The notes beneath the pieces were generated by a model. It saw only the letters and a program-made list of their open reading frames with translations, was not told the origin of the DNA and searched no databases. The translations under genes and the position numbers were made by a program. A stretch of 64,000 nt of DNA from Lantana camara. Taxonomy: Eukaryota > Streptophyta > Magnoliopsida > Lamiales > Verbenaceae. How positions within the stretch are numbered: position 1 is the stretch's first letter; the number at the start of each line of letters is the position of its first letter. Positions 32,701 to 48,100 of the stretch are shown piece after piece. Location of the stretch: positions 32,446,001-32,510,000 of the forward strand of contig CM074857.1 of NCBI GenBank assembly GCA_037501455.1, in the 5' to 3' direction.

Positions 32701-35700
32701 AAAGTACTTTAAACCTATATTAAGTGCGAACTACCTTAAGAATCGCGTGGGCGATTCATGAAGTCGCCCACGCGATGTAACACGTAATGTGGCCACAATC
32801 AAGATCATCTTATGTGAATTGGGTCAAATTTGTAATGGGATCATTTTATTATTGGTTATTGCGACGCTTGATTTGAATGTACCAATCTCAATGTTTTGTA
32901 CATGGTATCAAAGATGATGTTAGGATTTGTTTGGGATTATGACTAAGGTTTGCAATACATCGTAGCACACAGATAAGAATCGCTATGGGGCTCATATCAA
33001 ACGCGAAAGAAACATGCTGGGGGACTAGCAAAGTACTTTAAACCTATATTAAGTGCGAACTACCTTAAGAATCGCGTGGGCGATTCATGAAGTCGCCCAC
33101 GCGATGTAACACGTATTGTGGCCACAATCAAGATCATCTTATGAGAATTGGGTCAAATTTGTAATGGGATCATTTTATTATTGGTTATAGCGAAGCTTGA
33201 TTTGAATGTACCAATCTCAATGTTTTGTACATGGTATCGAAGATGATGTTAGGATTTGTTTGGGATTATGACTAAGGTTTGCAATACATCGTAGCACACA
33301 GATAAGAATCGCTATGGGGCTCATATCAAACGCGAAAGAAACATGCTGGGGGACTAGCAAAGTACTATAAACCTATATTAAGTGCGAACTACCTTAAGAA
33401 TCGCGTGGGCGATTCATGAACTCGCCCACGCGATGTAACACGTTTTGTGGCCACAATCAAGATCATCTTACGAGAATTGGGTTAAATTTGTAATGGGATC
33501 ATTTTACTATTGGTTATAGCGAAGCTTGATTTGAATGTACCAATCTCAATGTTTTGTACATGGTATCAAAGATGGTGTTAGGATTTGTTTGGGATTATGA
33601 CTAAGGTTTGCAATACATCGTAGCACACAGATAAGAATCGCTATGGGGCTCATATCAAACGCGAAAGAAACATGCTGGGGGACTAGCAAAGTACTATAAA
33701 CCTATATTAAGTGCGAACTACCTTAAGAATCGCGTGGGCGATTCACGAAGTCGCCCACGCGATTTAACACGTTTTGTGGCCACAATCAAGATCATCTTAT
33801 GAGAATTGGGTCAAATTTGTGATGGGATCATTTTATTATTGGTTATAGTGAAGCTTGATTTGAATGTATCAATCTCAATGTTTTGTACATGGTATCAAAG
33901 ATGATGTTAGGATTTGTTTGGGATTATGACTAAGGTTTGCAATACATCGTAGCACACAGATAAGAATCGCTATGGGGCTCATATCAAACGCGAAAGAAAC
34001 ATGCTGGGGGACTAGCAAAGTACTATAAACCTATATTAAGTGCGAACTACCTTAAGAATCGCGTGGGCGATTCATGAAGTCGCCCACGCGATTTAACACG
34101 TTTTGTGGCCACAATCAAGATCATCTTATGAGAATTGGGTCAAATTTGTAATGGGATCATTTTATTATTGGTTATAGCGAAGCTTGATTTGAATGTACCA
34201 ATCTCAATGTTTTGCACATGGTATCAAAGATGATGTTAGGATTTGTTTGGGATTATGACTAAGGTTTACAATACATCATAGCACACAGATAAGAATCGCT
34301 ATGGGGCTCATATCAAACACGAAAGAAACATGCTGGGGGACGAGTAAAGTACTATAAACCTATATTAAGTGCGAACTACCTTAAGAATCGAGTGGGCGAT
34401 TCATGAAGTCGCCCACGCGATTTAACGCATTTTGTGGCCACAATCAAGATCATCTTATGAGAATTGGGTCAAATTTGTAATGGGATCATTTTATTATTGG
34501 TTATAGCGAAGCTTGATTTGAATGTACCAATCTCAATGTTTTGTTCATGGTATCAAAGATGATGTTAGGATTTGTTTGGGATTATGACTAAGGTTTGCAA
34601 TACATCGTAGCACACAGATAAGAATCGCTATGGGGCTCATATCAAACGCGAAAGAAACATGCTGGGGGACTAGCAAAGTACTATAAACCTATATTAAGTG
34701 CGAACTACCTTAAGAATCGCGTGGGCGATTCATGAAGTCGCCCACGCGATTTAACACGTTTTGTGGCCACAATCAAGATCATCTTATGAGAATTGGGTCA
34801 AATTTGTAATGGGATCATTTTATTATTGGTTATAGCGAAGCTTGATTTGAATGTACCAATCTCAATGTTTTGTACATGGTATCAAAGATGATGTTAGGAT
34901 TTGTTTGGGATTATGACTAAGGTTTACAATACATCATAGCACACAGATAAGAATTGCTATGGGGCTCATATCAAACACGAAAGAAACATGCTGGGGGACG
35001 AGTAAAGTACTATAAACCTATATTAAGTGCGAACTACCTTAAGAATCGCGTGGGCCATTCATGAAGTCGCCCACGCGATTTAACACGTTTTGTGGCCACA
35101 ATCAAGATCATCTTATGAGAATTGGGTCAAATTTTTAATGGGATCATTTTATTATTGGTTATAGCGAAGCTTGATTTGAATGTACCAATCTCAATGTTTT
35201 GTACATGGTATCAAAGATGATGTTAGGATTTGTTTGGGATTATGACTAAGGTTTGCAATACATCGTAGCACACAGATAAGAATCGCTATGGGGCTCATAT
35301 CAAACGCGAAAGAAACATGCTGGGGGACTAGCAAAATACTTTAAACCTATATTAAGTGCGAACTACCTTAAGAATCGCGTGGGCGATTCATGAAGTCGCC
35401 CACGCGATGTAACACGTAATGTGGCCACAATCAAGATCATCTTATGTGAATTGGGTTAAATTTGTAATGGGATCATTTTATTATTGGTTATAGCGAAGCT
35501 TGATTTGAATGTACCAATCTCAATGTTTTGTACATGGTATCAAAGATGATGTTAGGATTTGTTTGGGATTATGACTAAGGTTTGCAATACATCGTAGCAC
35601 ACAGATAAGAATCGCTATGGGGCTCATATCAAACGCGAAAGAAACATGCTAGGGGACTAGCAAAGTACTTTAAACCTATATTAAGTGCGAACTACCTTAA

Positions 35701-38700
35701 GAATCGCGTGGGCGATTCATGAAGTCGCCCACGCGATGTAACACGTATTGTGGCCACAATCAAGATCATCTTATGAGAATTGGGTCAAATTTGTAATGGG
35801 ATCATTTTATTATTGGTTATAGCGAAGCTTGATTTGAATGTACCAATCTCAATGTTTTGTACATGGTATCGAAGATGATGTTAGGATTTGTTTGGGATTA
35901 TGACTAAGGTTTGCAATACATCGTAGCACACAGATAAGAATCGCTATGGGGCTCATATCAAACGCGAAAGAAACATGCTGGGGGACTAGCAAAGTACTAT
36001 AAACCTATATTAAGTGCGAACTACCTTAAGAATCGCGTGGGCGATTCATGAAGTTGCCCACGCGATGTAACACGTATTGTGGCCACAATCAAGAACATCT
36101 TATGAGAATTGGGTCAAATTTGTAATGGGATCATTTTATTATTGGTTATTGCGAAGCTTGATTTGAATGTACCAATCTCAATGTTTTGTACATGGTATCG
36201 AAGATGATGTTAGGATTTGTTTGGGATTATGACTAAGGTTTGCAATACATCGTAGCACACAGATAAGAATCGCTATGGGGCTCATATCAAACGCGAAAGA
36301 AACATGCTGGGGGACTAGCAAAGTACAATAAACCTATATTAAGTGCGAACTACCTTAAGAATCGCGTGGGCGATTCATGAACTCGCCCACGCGATGTAAC
36401 ACGTTTTGTGGCCACAATCAAGATCATCTTACGAGAATTGGGTTAAATTTGTAATGGGATCATTTTACTATTGGTTATAGCGAAGCTTGATTTGAATGTA
36501 CCAATCTCAATGTTTTGTACATGGTATCAAAGATGATGTTAGGATTTGTTTGGGATTATGACTAAGGTTTGCAATACATCGTAGCACACAGATAAGAATC
36601 GCTATGGGGCTCATATCAAACGCGAAAGAAACATGCTGGGGGACTAGCAAAGTACTATAAACCTATATTAAGTGCGAACTACCTTAAGAATCGCGTGGGC
36701 GATTCACGAAGTCGGCCACGCGATTTAACACGTTTTGTGGCCACAATCAAGATCATCTTATGAGAATTGGGTCAAATTTGTAATGGGATCATTTTATTAT
36801 TGGTTATAGCGAAGCTTGATTTGAATGTACCAATCTCAATGTTTTGTACATGGTATCAAAGATGATGTTAGGATTTGTTTGGGATTATGACTAAGGTTTG
36901 CAATACATCGTAGCACACAGATAAGAATCGCTATGGGGCTCATATCAAACGCGAAAGAAACATGCTGGGGGACTAGCAAAGTACTGTAAACCTATATTAA
37001 GTGCGAACTACCTTAAGAATCGCGTGGGCGATTCATGAAGTCGCCCACGCGATTTAACACGTTTTGTGGCCACAATCAAGATCATCTTATGAGAATTGGG
37101 TCAAATTTGTAATGGGATCATTTTATTATTGGTTAAAGCGAAGCTTGATTTGAATGTACCAATCTCAATGTTTTGCACATGGTATCAAAGATGATGTTAG
37201 GATTTGTTTGGGATTATGACTAAGGTTTACAATACATCATAGCACACAGATAAGAATCGCTATGGGGCTCATATCAAACACGAAAGAAACATGCTGGGGG
37301 ACGAGTAAAGTACTATAAACCTATATTAAGTGCGAACTACCTTAAGAATCGAGTGGGCGATTCATGAAGTCGCCCACGCGATTTAACGCATTTTGTGGCC
37401 ACAATCAAGATCATCTTATGAGAATTGGGTCAAATTTGTAATGGGATCATTTTATTATTGGTTATAGCGAAGCTTGATTTGAATGTACCAATCTCAATGT
37501 TTTGTACATGGTATCAAAGATGATGTTAGGATTTGTTTGGGATTATGACTAAGGTTTGCAATACATCGTAGCACACAGATAAGAATCGCTATGGGGCTCA
37601 TATCAAACGCGAAAGAAACATGCTGGGGGACTAGCAAAGTACTATAAACCTATATTAAGTGCGAACTACCTTAAGAATCGCGTGGGCGATTCATGATGTC
37701 GCCCACGCGATTTAACACGTTTTGTGGCCACAATCAAGATCATCTTATGAGAATTGGGTCAAATTTGTAATGGGATCATTTTATTATTGGTTATAGCGAA
37801 GCTTGATTTGAATGTACCAATCGCAATGTTTTGTACATGGTATCAAAGATGATGTTAGGATTTGTTTGGGATTATGACTAAGGTTTACAATACATCATAG
37901 CACACAGATAAGAATTGCTATGGGGCTCATATCAAACACGAAAGAAACATGCTGGGGGACGAGTAAAGTACTATAAACCTATATTAAGTGCGAACTACCT
38001 TAAGAATCGCGTGGGCGATTCATGAAGTCGCACACGCGATTTAACACGTTTTGTGGCCACAATCAAGATCATCTTATGAGAATTGGGTCAAATTTGTAAT
38101 GGGATCATTTTATTATTGGTTATAGCGAAGCTTGATTTGAATGTACCAATCTCAATGTTTTGTACATGGTATCAAAGATGATGTTAGGATTTGTTTGGGA
38201 TTATGACTAAGGTTTGCAATACATCGTAGCACACAGATAAGAATCGCTATGGGGCTCATATCAAACGCGAAAGAAACATGCTGGGGGACTAGCAAAGTAC
38301 TTTAAACCTATATTAAGTGCGAACTACCTTAAGAATCGCGTGGGCGATTCATGAAGTCGCCCACGCGACGTAACACGTATTGTGGCCACAATCAAGATCA
38401 TCTTATGAGAATTGGGTCAAATTTGTAATGGGATCATTTTATTATTGGTTATAGCGAAGCTTGATTTGAATGTACCAATCTCAATGTTTTGTACATGGTA
38501 TCGAAGATGATGTTATGATTTGTTTGGGATTATGACTAAGGTTTGCAATACATCGTAGCACACAGATAAGAATCGCTATGGGGCTCATATCAAACGCGAA
38601 AGAAACATGCTGGGGGACTAGCAAAGTACTATAAACCTATATTAAGTGCGAACTACCTTAAGAATCGCGTGGGCGATTCATGAACTCGCCCACGCGATGT

Positions 38701-41700
38701 AACACGTTTTGTGGCCACAATCAAGATCATCTTACGAGAATTGGGTTAAATTTGTAATGGGATCATTTTACTATTGGTTATAGCGAAGCTTGATTTGAAT
38801 GTACCAATCTCAATGTTTTGTACATGGTATCAAAGATGATGTTAGGATTTGTTTGGGATTATGACTAAGGTTTGCAATACATCGTAGCACACAGATAAGA
38901 ATCGCTATGGGGCTCATATCAAACGCGAAAGAAACATGCTGGGGGACTAGCAAAGTACTATAAACCTATATTAAGTGCGAACTACCTTAAGAATCGCGTG
39001 GGCGATTCACGAAGTCGCCCACGCGATTTAACACGTTTTGTGGCCACAATCAAGATCATCTTATGAGAATTGGGTCAAATTTGTAATGGGATCATTTTAT
39101 TATTGGTTATAGCGAAGCTTGATTTGAATGTACCAATCTCAATGTTTTGTACATGGTATCAAAGATGATGTTAGGATTTGTTTGGGATTATGACTAAGGT
39201 TTGCAATACATCGTAGCACACAGATAAGAATCGCTATGGGGCTCATATCAAACGCGAAAGAAACATGCTGGGGGACTAGCAAAGTACTTTAAACCTATAT
39301 TAAGTGCGAACTACCTTAAGAATCGCGTGGGCGATTCATGAAGTCGCCCACGCGATGTAACACGTATTGTGGCCACAATCAAGATCATCTTATGAGAATT
39401 GGGTCAAATTTGTAATGGGATCATTTTATTATTGGTTATAGCGAAGCTTGATTTGAATGTACCAATCTCAATGTTTTGTACATGGTATCAAAGATGATGT
39501 TAGGATTTGTTTGGGATTATGACTAAGGTTTGCAATACATCGTAGCACACAGATAAGAATCGCTATGGGGCTCATATCAAACGCGAAAGAAACATGCTGG
39601 GGGACTAGCAAAGTACTTTAAACCTATATTAAGTGCGAACTACCTTAAGAATCGCGTGGGCGATTCATGTAGTCGCCCACGCGATGTAACACGTATTGTG
39701 GCCACAATCAAGATCATCTTATGAGAATTGGGTCAAATTTGTAATGGGATCATTTTATTATTGGTTATAGCGAAGCTTGATTTGAATGTACCAATCTCAA
39801 TGTTTTGTACATGGTATCGAAGATGATGTTAGGATCTGTTTGGGATTATGACTAAGGTTTGCAATACATCGTAGCACACAGATAAGAATCGCTATGGGGC
39901 TCATATCAAACGCGAAAGAAACATGCTGGGGGACTAGCAAAGTACTAAAAACCTATATTAAGTGCGAACTACCTTAAGAATCGCGTGGGCGATAAATGAA
40001 CTCGCCCACGCGATGTAACACGTTTTGTGGCCACAATCTAGATCATCTTACGAGAATTGGGTTAAATTTGTAATGGGATCATTTTACTATTGGTTATAGC
40101 GAAGCTTGATTTGAATGTACCAATCTCAATGTTTTGTACATGGTATCAAAGATGATGTTAGGATTTGTTTGGGATTATGACTAAGGTTTGCAATACATCG
40201 TAGCACACAGATAAGAATCGCTATGGGGCTCATATCAAACGTGAAAGAAACATGCTGGGGGACTAGCAAAGTACTATAAACCTATATTAAGTGCGAACTA
40301 CCTTAAGAATCGCGTGGGCGATTCATAAAGTCGCCCACGCGATTTAACACGTTTTGTGGCCACAATCAAGATCATCTTATGAGAATTGGGTCAAATTTGT
40401 AATGGGATCATTATATTATTGGTTATAGCGAAGCTTGATTTGAATGTACCAATCTCAATGTTTTGTACATGGTATCAAAGATGATGTTAGGATTTGTTTG
40501 GGATTATGACTAAGGTTTGCAATACATCGTAGCACACAGATAAGAATCGCTATGGGGCTCATATCAAACGCGAAAGAAACATGCTGGGGGACTGGCAAAG
40601 TACTATAAACCTATATTAAGTGCGAACTACCTTAAGAATCGCGTGGGCGATTCATGAAGTCGCCCACGCGATTTAACATGTTTTGTGGCCACAGTCAAGA
40701 TCATCTTATGAGAATTGGGTCAAAATTGTAATGGGATCATTTTATTATTGGTTATAGCAAAGCTTGATTTGAATGTACGAATCTCAATGTTTTGTACATG
40801 GTATCAAAGATGATGTTAGGATTTGTTTGGGATTATGACTAAGGTTTGCAATACATCGTAGCACACAGATAAGAATCGCTATGGGGCTCATATCAAACGC
40901 GAAAGAAATATGCTGGGGGACTAGCAAAGTACTATAAACCTATATTAAGTGCGAACTACCTTAAGAATCGCGTGGGCGATTCATGAAGTCGCCCACGCGA
41001 TGTAACACGTATTGTGGCCACAATCAAGATCATCTTATGAGAATTGGGTCAAATTTGTAATGGGATCATTTTATTATTGGTTATAGCGAAGCTTGATTTG
41101 AATGTACCAATCTCAATGTTTTGTACATGGTATCGAAGATGATGTTTGGATTTGTTTGGGATTATGACTAAGGTTTGCAATACATCGTAGCACACAGATA
41201 AGAATCGCTATGGGGCTCATATCAAACGCGAAAGAAACATGCTGGGGGACTAGCAAAGTACTATAAACCTATATTAAGTGCGAACTACCTTAAGAATCGC
41301 GTGGGCGATTCATGAACTCGCCCACGCGATGTAACACGTTTTGAGGCCACAATCAAGATCATCTTACGAGAATTGGGTTAAATTTGTAATGGGATCATTT
41401 TACTATTGGTTATAGCGAAGCTTGATTTGAATGTACCAATCTCAATGTTTTGTACATGGTATCAAAGATGATGTTAGGATTTGTTTGGGATTATGACTAA
41501 GGTTTGCAATACATCGTAGCACACAGATAAGAATCGCTATGGGGCTCATATCAAACGCGAAAGAAACATGCTGGGGGACTAGCAAAGTACTATAAACCTA
41601 TATTAAGTGCGAACTACCTTAAGAATCGCGTGGGCGATTCACGAAGTCGCCCACGCAATTTAACACGTTTTGTGGCCACAATCAAGATCATCTTATGAGA

Positions 41701-42199
41701 ATTGGGTCAAATTTGTAATGGGATCATTTTATTATTGGTTATAGCGAAGCTTGATTTGAATGTACCAATCTCAATGTTTTGTACATGGTATCAAAGATGA
41801 TGTTAGGATTTGTTTGGGATTATGACTAAGGTTTGCAATACATCGTAGCACACAGATAAGAATCGCTATGGGGCTCATATCAAACGCGAAAGAAACATGC
41901 TGGGGGACTAGCAAAGTACTATAAACCTATATTAAGTGCGAACTACCTAAAGAATCGCGTGGGCGATTAATGAAGTCGCCCACGCGATGTAACACGTATT
42001 GTGGCCACAATCAAGATCATCTTATGAGAATTGGGTCAAATTTGTAATGGGCTCATTTTATTATTGGTTATAGCGAAGCTTGATTTGAATGTCCCAATCT
42101 CAATGTTTTGTACATGGTATCGAAGATGATGTTAGGATTTGTTTGGGATTATGACTAAGGTTTGCAATACATCGTAGCACACAGATAAGAATCGCTTTG

Positions 42200-45100
42200 G
42201 GGCTCATATCAAACGCGAAAGAAACATGCTGGGGGACTAGCAAAGTACTATAAACCTATATTAAGTGCGAACTACCTTAAGAATCGTGTGGGCGATTCAT
42301 GAACTCGCCCACGCGATGTAACACGTTTTGTGGCCACAATCAAGATCATCTTATGAGAATTGGGTCAAATTTGTAATGGGATCATTTTATTATTGGTTAT
42401 AGCGAAGCTTGATTTGAATGTTCCAATCTCAATGTTTTGTACATGGTATCAAAGATGATGTTAGGATTTGTTTGGGATTATGACTAAGGTTTGCAATACA
42501 TCGTAGCACACAGATAAGAATCGCTATGGGGCTCATATCAAACACGAAAGAAACATGCTGGGGGACTAGTAAAGTACTATAAACCTATATTAAGTGCGAA
42601 CTACCTTAAGAATCGCGTGGGCGATTCATGAAGTCGCCCCCGCGATTTAACACGTTTTGTGGCCACAATCAAGATCATCTTATGAGAATTTGGTCAAATT
42701 TGTAATGGGATCATTTTACTATTGGTTATAGCGAAGCTTGATTTGAATGTACGAATCTCAATGTTTTGTACATGGTATCAAAGATGATGTTAGGATTTGT
42801 TTGGGATTATGACTAAGGTTTGCAATACATCGTAGCACACAGATAAGAATCGCTATGGGGCTCATATCAAACGCGAAAGAAACATGCTGGGGGACTAGCA
42901 AAGTACTATAAACCTATATTAAGTGCGAACTACCTTAAGAATCGCGTGGACGATTCATGAAGTCGCCGACGCGATGTAACACGTATTGTGGCCACAATCA
43001 AGATCATCTTATGAGAATTGGGTCAAATTTGTAATGGGATCATTTTATTATTGGTTATAGCGAAGCTTGATTTGAATGTACCAATCTCAATGTTTTGTAC
43101 ATGGTATCGAAGATGATGTTAGGATTTGTTTGGGATTATGACTAAGGTTTGCAATACATCGTAGCACACAGATAAGAGTCGCTATGGGGCTCATATCAAA
43201 CGCGAAAGAAACATGCTGGGGGACTAGCAAAGTACTATAAACCTATATTAAGTGCGAACTACCTTAAGAATCGCGTGGGCGATTCATGAACTCGCCCACG
43301 CGATGTAACACGTTTTGTGGCCACAATCAAGATCATCTTACGAGAATTGGGTTAAATTTGTAATGGGATCATTTTACTATTGGTTATAGCGAAGCTTGAT
43401 TTGAATGTACCAATCTCAATGTTTTGTACATGGTATCAAAGATGATGTTAGGATTTGTTTGGGATTATGACTAAGGTTTGCAATACATCGTAGCACACAG
43501 ATAAGAATCGCTATGGGGCTATTATCAAACGCGAAAGAAACATGCTGGGGGACTAGCAAAGTACTATAAACCTATATTAAGTGCGAACTACCTTAAGAAT
43601 CGCGTGGGCGATTCACGAAGTCGCCCACGCGATTTAACACGTTTTGTGGCCACAATCAAGATCATCTTATGAGAATTGGGTCAAATTTGTAATGGGATCA
43701 TTTTATTATTGGTTATAGCGAAGCTTGATTTGAATGTACCAATCTCAATGTTTTGTACATGGTATCAAAGATGATGTTAGGATTTGTTTGGGATTATGAC
43801 TAAGGTTTGCAATACATCGTAGCACACAGATAAGAATCGCTATGGGGCTCATATCAAACGCGAAAGAAACATGCTGGGGGACTAGCGAAGTACTATAAAC
43901 CTATATTAAGTGCGAACTACCTTAAGAATCGCGTGGGCGATTCATGAAGTCGCCCACGCGACGTAACACGTATTGTGGCCACAATCAAGATCATCTTATG
44001 AGAATTGGGTCAAATTTGTAATGGGCTCATTTTATTATTGGTTATAGCGAAGCTTGATTTGAATGTCCCAATCTCAATGTTTTGTACATGGTATCGAAGA
44101 TGATGTTAGGATTTGTTTGGGATTATGACTAAGGTTTGCAATACATCGTAGCACACAGATAAGAATCGCTATGGGGCTCATATCAAACGCGAAAGAAACA
44201 TGCTGGGGGACAAGCAAAGTACTATAAACCTATATTAAGTGCGAACTACCTTAAGAATCGCGTGGGCGATTCATGAACTCGCCCACGCGATGTAACACGT
44301 TTTGTGGCCACAATCAAGATCATCTTACGAGAATTGGGTTAAATTTGTAATGGGATCGTTTTACTATTGGTTATAGCGAAGCTTGATTTGAATGTACCAA
44401 TCTCAATGTTTTGTACATGGTATCAAAGATGATGTTAGGATTTGTTTGGGATTATGACTAAGGTTTGCAATACATCGTAGCACACAGATAAGAATCGCTA
44501 TGGGGCTCATATCAAACGCGAAAGAAACATGCTGGGGGACTAGCAAAGTACTATAAACCTATATTAAGTGCGAACTACCTTAAGAATCGCGTGGGCGATT
44601 CATGAACTCGCCCACGCGATGTAACACGTTTTGTGGCCACAATCAAGATCATCTTACGAGAATTGGGTTAAATTTGTAATGGGATCATTTTACTATTGGT
44701 TATAGCGAAGCTTGATTTGAATGTACCAATCTCAATGTTTTGTACATGGTATCAAAGATGATGTTAGGATTATGACTAAGGTTTGCAATACATCGTAGCA
44801 CACAGATAAGAATCGCTATGGGGCTATTATCAAACGCGAAAGAAACATGCTGGGGGACTAGCAAAGTACTTTAAACCTATATTAAGTGCGAACAACCTTA
44901 AGAATCGCGTGGGCGATTCACGAAGTCGCCCACGCGATTTAACACGTTTTGTGGCCACAATCAAGATCATCTTATGAGAATTGGGTCAAATTTGTAATGG
45001 GATCATTTTATTATTGGTTATAGCGAAGCTTGATTTGAATGTACCAATCTCAATGTTTTGTACATGGTATCAAAGATGATGTTAGGATTTGTTTGGGATT

Positions 45101-48100
45101 ATGACTAAGGTTTGCAATACATCGTAGCACACAGATAAGAATCGCTATGGGGCTCATATCAAACGCGAAAGAAACATGCTGGGGGACTAGCGAAGTACTA
45201 TAAACCTATATTAAGTGCGAACTACCTTAAGAATCGCGTGGGCGATTCATGAAGTCGCCCACGCGACGTAACACGTATTGTGGCCACAATCAAGATCATC
45301 TTATGAGAATTGGGTCAAATTTGTAATGGGCTCATTTTATTATTGGTTACAGCGAAGTTTGATTTGAATGTCCCAATCTCAATGTTTTGTACATGGTATC
45401 GAAGATGATGTTAGGATTTGTTTGGGATTATGACTAAGGTTTGCAATACATCGTAGCACACAGATAAGAATCGCTATGGGGCTCATATCAAACGCGAAAG
45501 AAACATGCTGGGGGACAAGCAAAGTACTATAAACCTATATTAAGTGCGAACTACCTTAAGAATCGCGTGGGCGATTCATGAACTCGCCCACGCGATGTAA
45601 CACGTTTTGTGGCCACAATCAAGATCATCTTACGAGAATTGGGTTAAATTTGTAATGGGATCATTTTACTATTGGTTATAGCGAAGCTTGATTTGAATGT
45701 ACCAATCTCAATGTTTTGTACATGGTATCAAAGATGATGTTAGGATTTGTTTGGGATTATGACTAAGGTTTGCAATACATCGTAGCACACAGATAAGAAT
45801 CGCTATGGGGCTCATATCAAACGCGAAAGAAACATGCTGGGGGACAAGCAAAGTACTATAAACCTATATTAAGTGCGAACTACCTTAAGAATCGCGTGGG
45901 CGATTCATGAACTCGCCCACGCGATGTAACACGTTTTGTGGCCACAATCAAGATCATCTTACGAGAATTGGGTTAAATTTGTAATGGGATCATTTTACTA
46001 TTGGTTATAGCGAAGCTTGATTTGAATGTACCAATCTCAATGTTTTGTACATGGTATCAAAGATGATGTTAGGATTTGTTTGGGATTATGACTAAGGTTT
46101 GCAATACATCGTAGCACACAGATAAGAATCGCTATGGGGCTCATATCAAACGCGAAAGAAACATGCTGGGGGACTAGCAAAGTACTATAAACCTATATTA
46201 AGTGCGAACTACCTTAAGAATCGCGTGGGTGATTCACGAAGTCGCCCACGCGATTTAACACGTTTTGTGGCCACAATCAAGATCATCTTATGAGAATTGG
46301 GTCAAATTTGTAATGGGATCATTTTATTATTGGTTATAGCGAAGCTTGATTTGAATGTACCAATCTCAATGTTTTGTACATGGTATCAAAGATGATGTTA
46401 GGATTTGTTTGGGATTATGACTAAGGTTTGCAATACATCGTAGCACACAGATAAGAATCGCTATGGGGCTCATATCAAACGCGAAAGAAACATGCTGGGG
46501 GACTAGCAAAGTACTATAAACCTATATTAAGTGCGAACTACCTTAAGAATCGCGTGGGCGATTCATGAAGTCGCCCACGCGATTTAACACGTTTTGTGGC
46601 CACAATCAAGATCATCTTATGAGAATTGGGTCAAATTTGTAATGGGATCATTTTATTATTGGTTATAGCGAAGCTTGATTTGAATGTACCAATCTCAATG
46701 TTTTGTACATGGTATCAAAGATGATGTTAGGATTTGTTTGGGATTATGACTAAGGTTTGCAATACATCGTAGCACACAGATAAGAATCGCTATGGGGCTC
46801 ATATCAAACGCGAAAGAAACATGCTGGGGGACTAGCAAAGTACTATAAACCTATATTAAGTGCGAACTACCTTAAGAATCGCGTGGGCGATTCATGAACT
46901 CGCCCACGCGATGTAACACGTTTTGTGGCCACAATCAAGATCATCTTACGAGAATTGGGTTAAATTTGTAATGGGATCATTTTACTATTGGTTATAGCGA
47001 AGCTTGATTTGAATGTACCAATCTCAATGTTTTGTACATGGTATCAAAGATGATGTTAGGATTTGTTTGGGATTATGACTAAGGTTTGCAATACATCGTA
47101 GCACACAGATAAGAATCGCTATGGGGCTCATATCAAACGCGAAAGAAACATGCTGGGGGACTAGCAAAGTACTATAAACCTATATTAAGTGCGAACTACC
47201 TTAAGAATCGCGTGGGCGATTCACGAAGTCGCCCACGCGATTTAACACGTTTTGTGGCCACAATCAAGATCATCTTATGAGAATTGGGTCAAATTTGTAA
47301 TGGGATCATTTTATTATTGGTTATAGCGAAGCTTGATTTGAATGTACCAATCTCAATGTTTTGTACATGGTATCAAAGATGATGTTAGGATTTGTTTGGG
47401 ATTATGACTAAGGTTTGCAATACATCGTAGCACACAGATAAGAATCGCTATGGGGCTCATATCAAACGCGAAAGAAACATGCTGGGGGACTAGCAAAGTA
47501 CTATAAACCTATATTAAGTGCGAACTACCTTAAGAATCGCGTGGGCGATTCATGAAGTCGCCCACGCGATTTAACACGTTTTGTGGCCACAATCAAGATC
47601 ATCTTATGAGAATTGGGTCAAATTTGTAATGGGATCATTTTATTATTGGTTATAGCGAAGCTTGATTTGAATGTACCAATCTCAATGTTTTGTACATGGT
47701 ATCAAAGATGATGTTAGGATTTGTTTGGGATTATGACTAAGGTTTACAATACATCATAGCACACAGATAAGAATCGCTATGGGGCTCATATCAAACACGA
47801 AAGAAACATGCTGGGGGACGAGTAAAGTACTATAAACCTATATTAAGTGCGAACTACCTTAAGAATCGCGTGGGCGATTCATGAAGTCGCCCACGCGATT
47901 TAACACGTTTTGTGGCCACAATCAAGATCATCTTATGAGAATTGGGTCAAATTTGTAATGGGATCATTTTATTATTGGTTATAGCGAAGCTTGATTTGAA
48001 TGTACCAATCTCAATGTTTTGTACATGGTATCAAAGATGATGATAGGATTTGTTTGGGATTATGACTAAGGTTTGCAATACATCGTAGCACACAGATAAG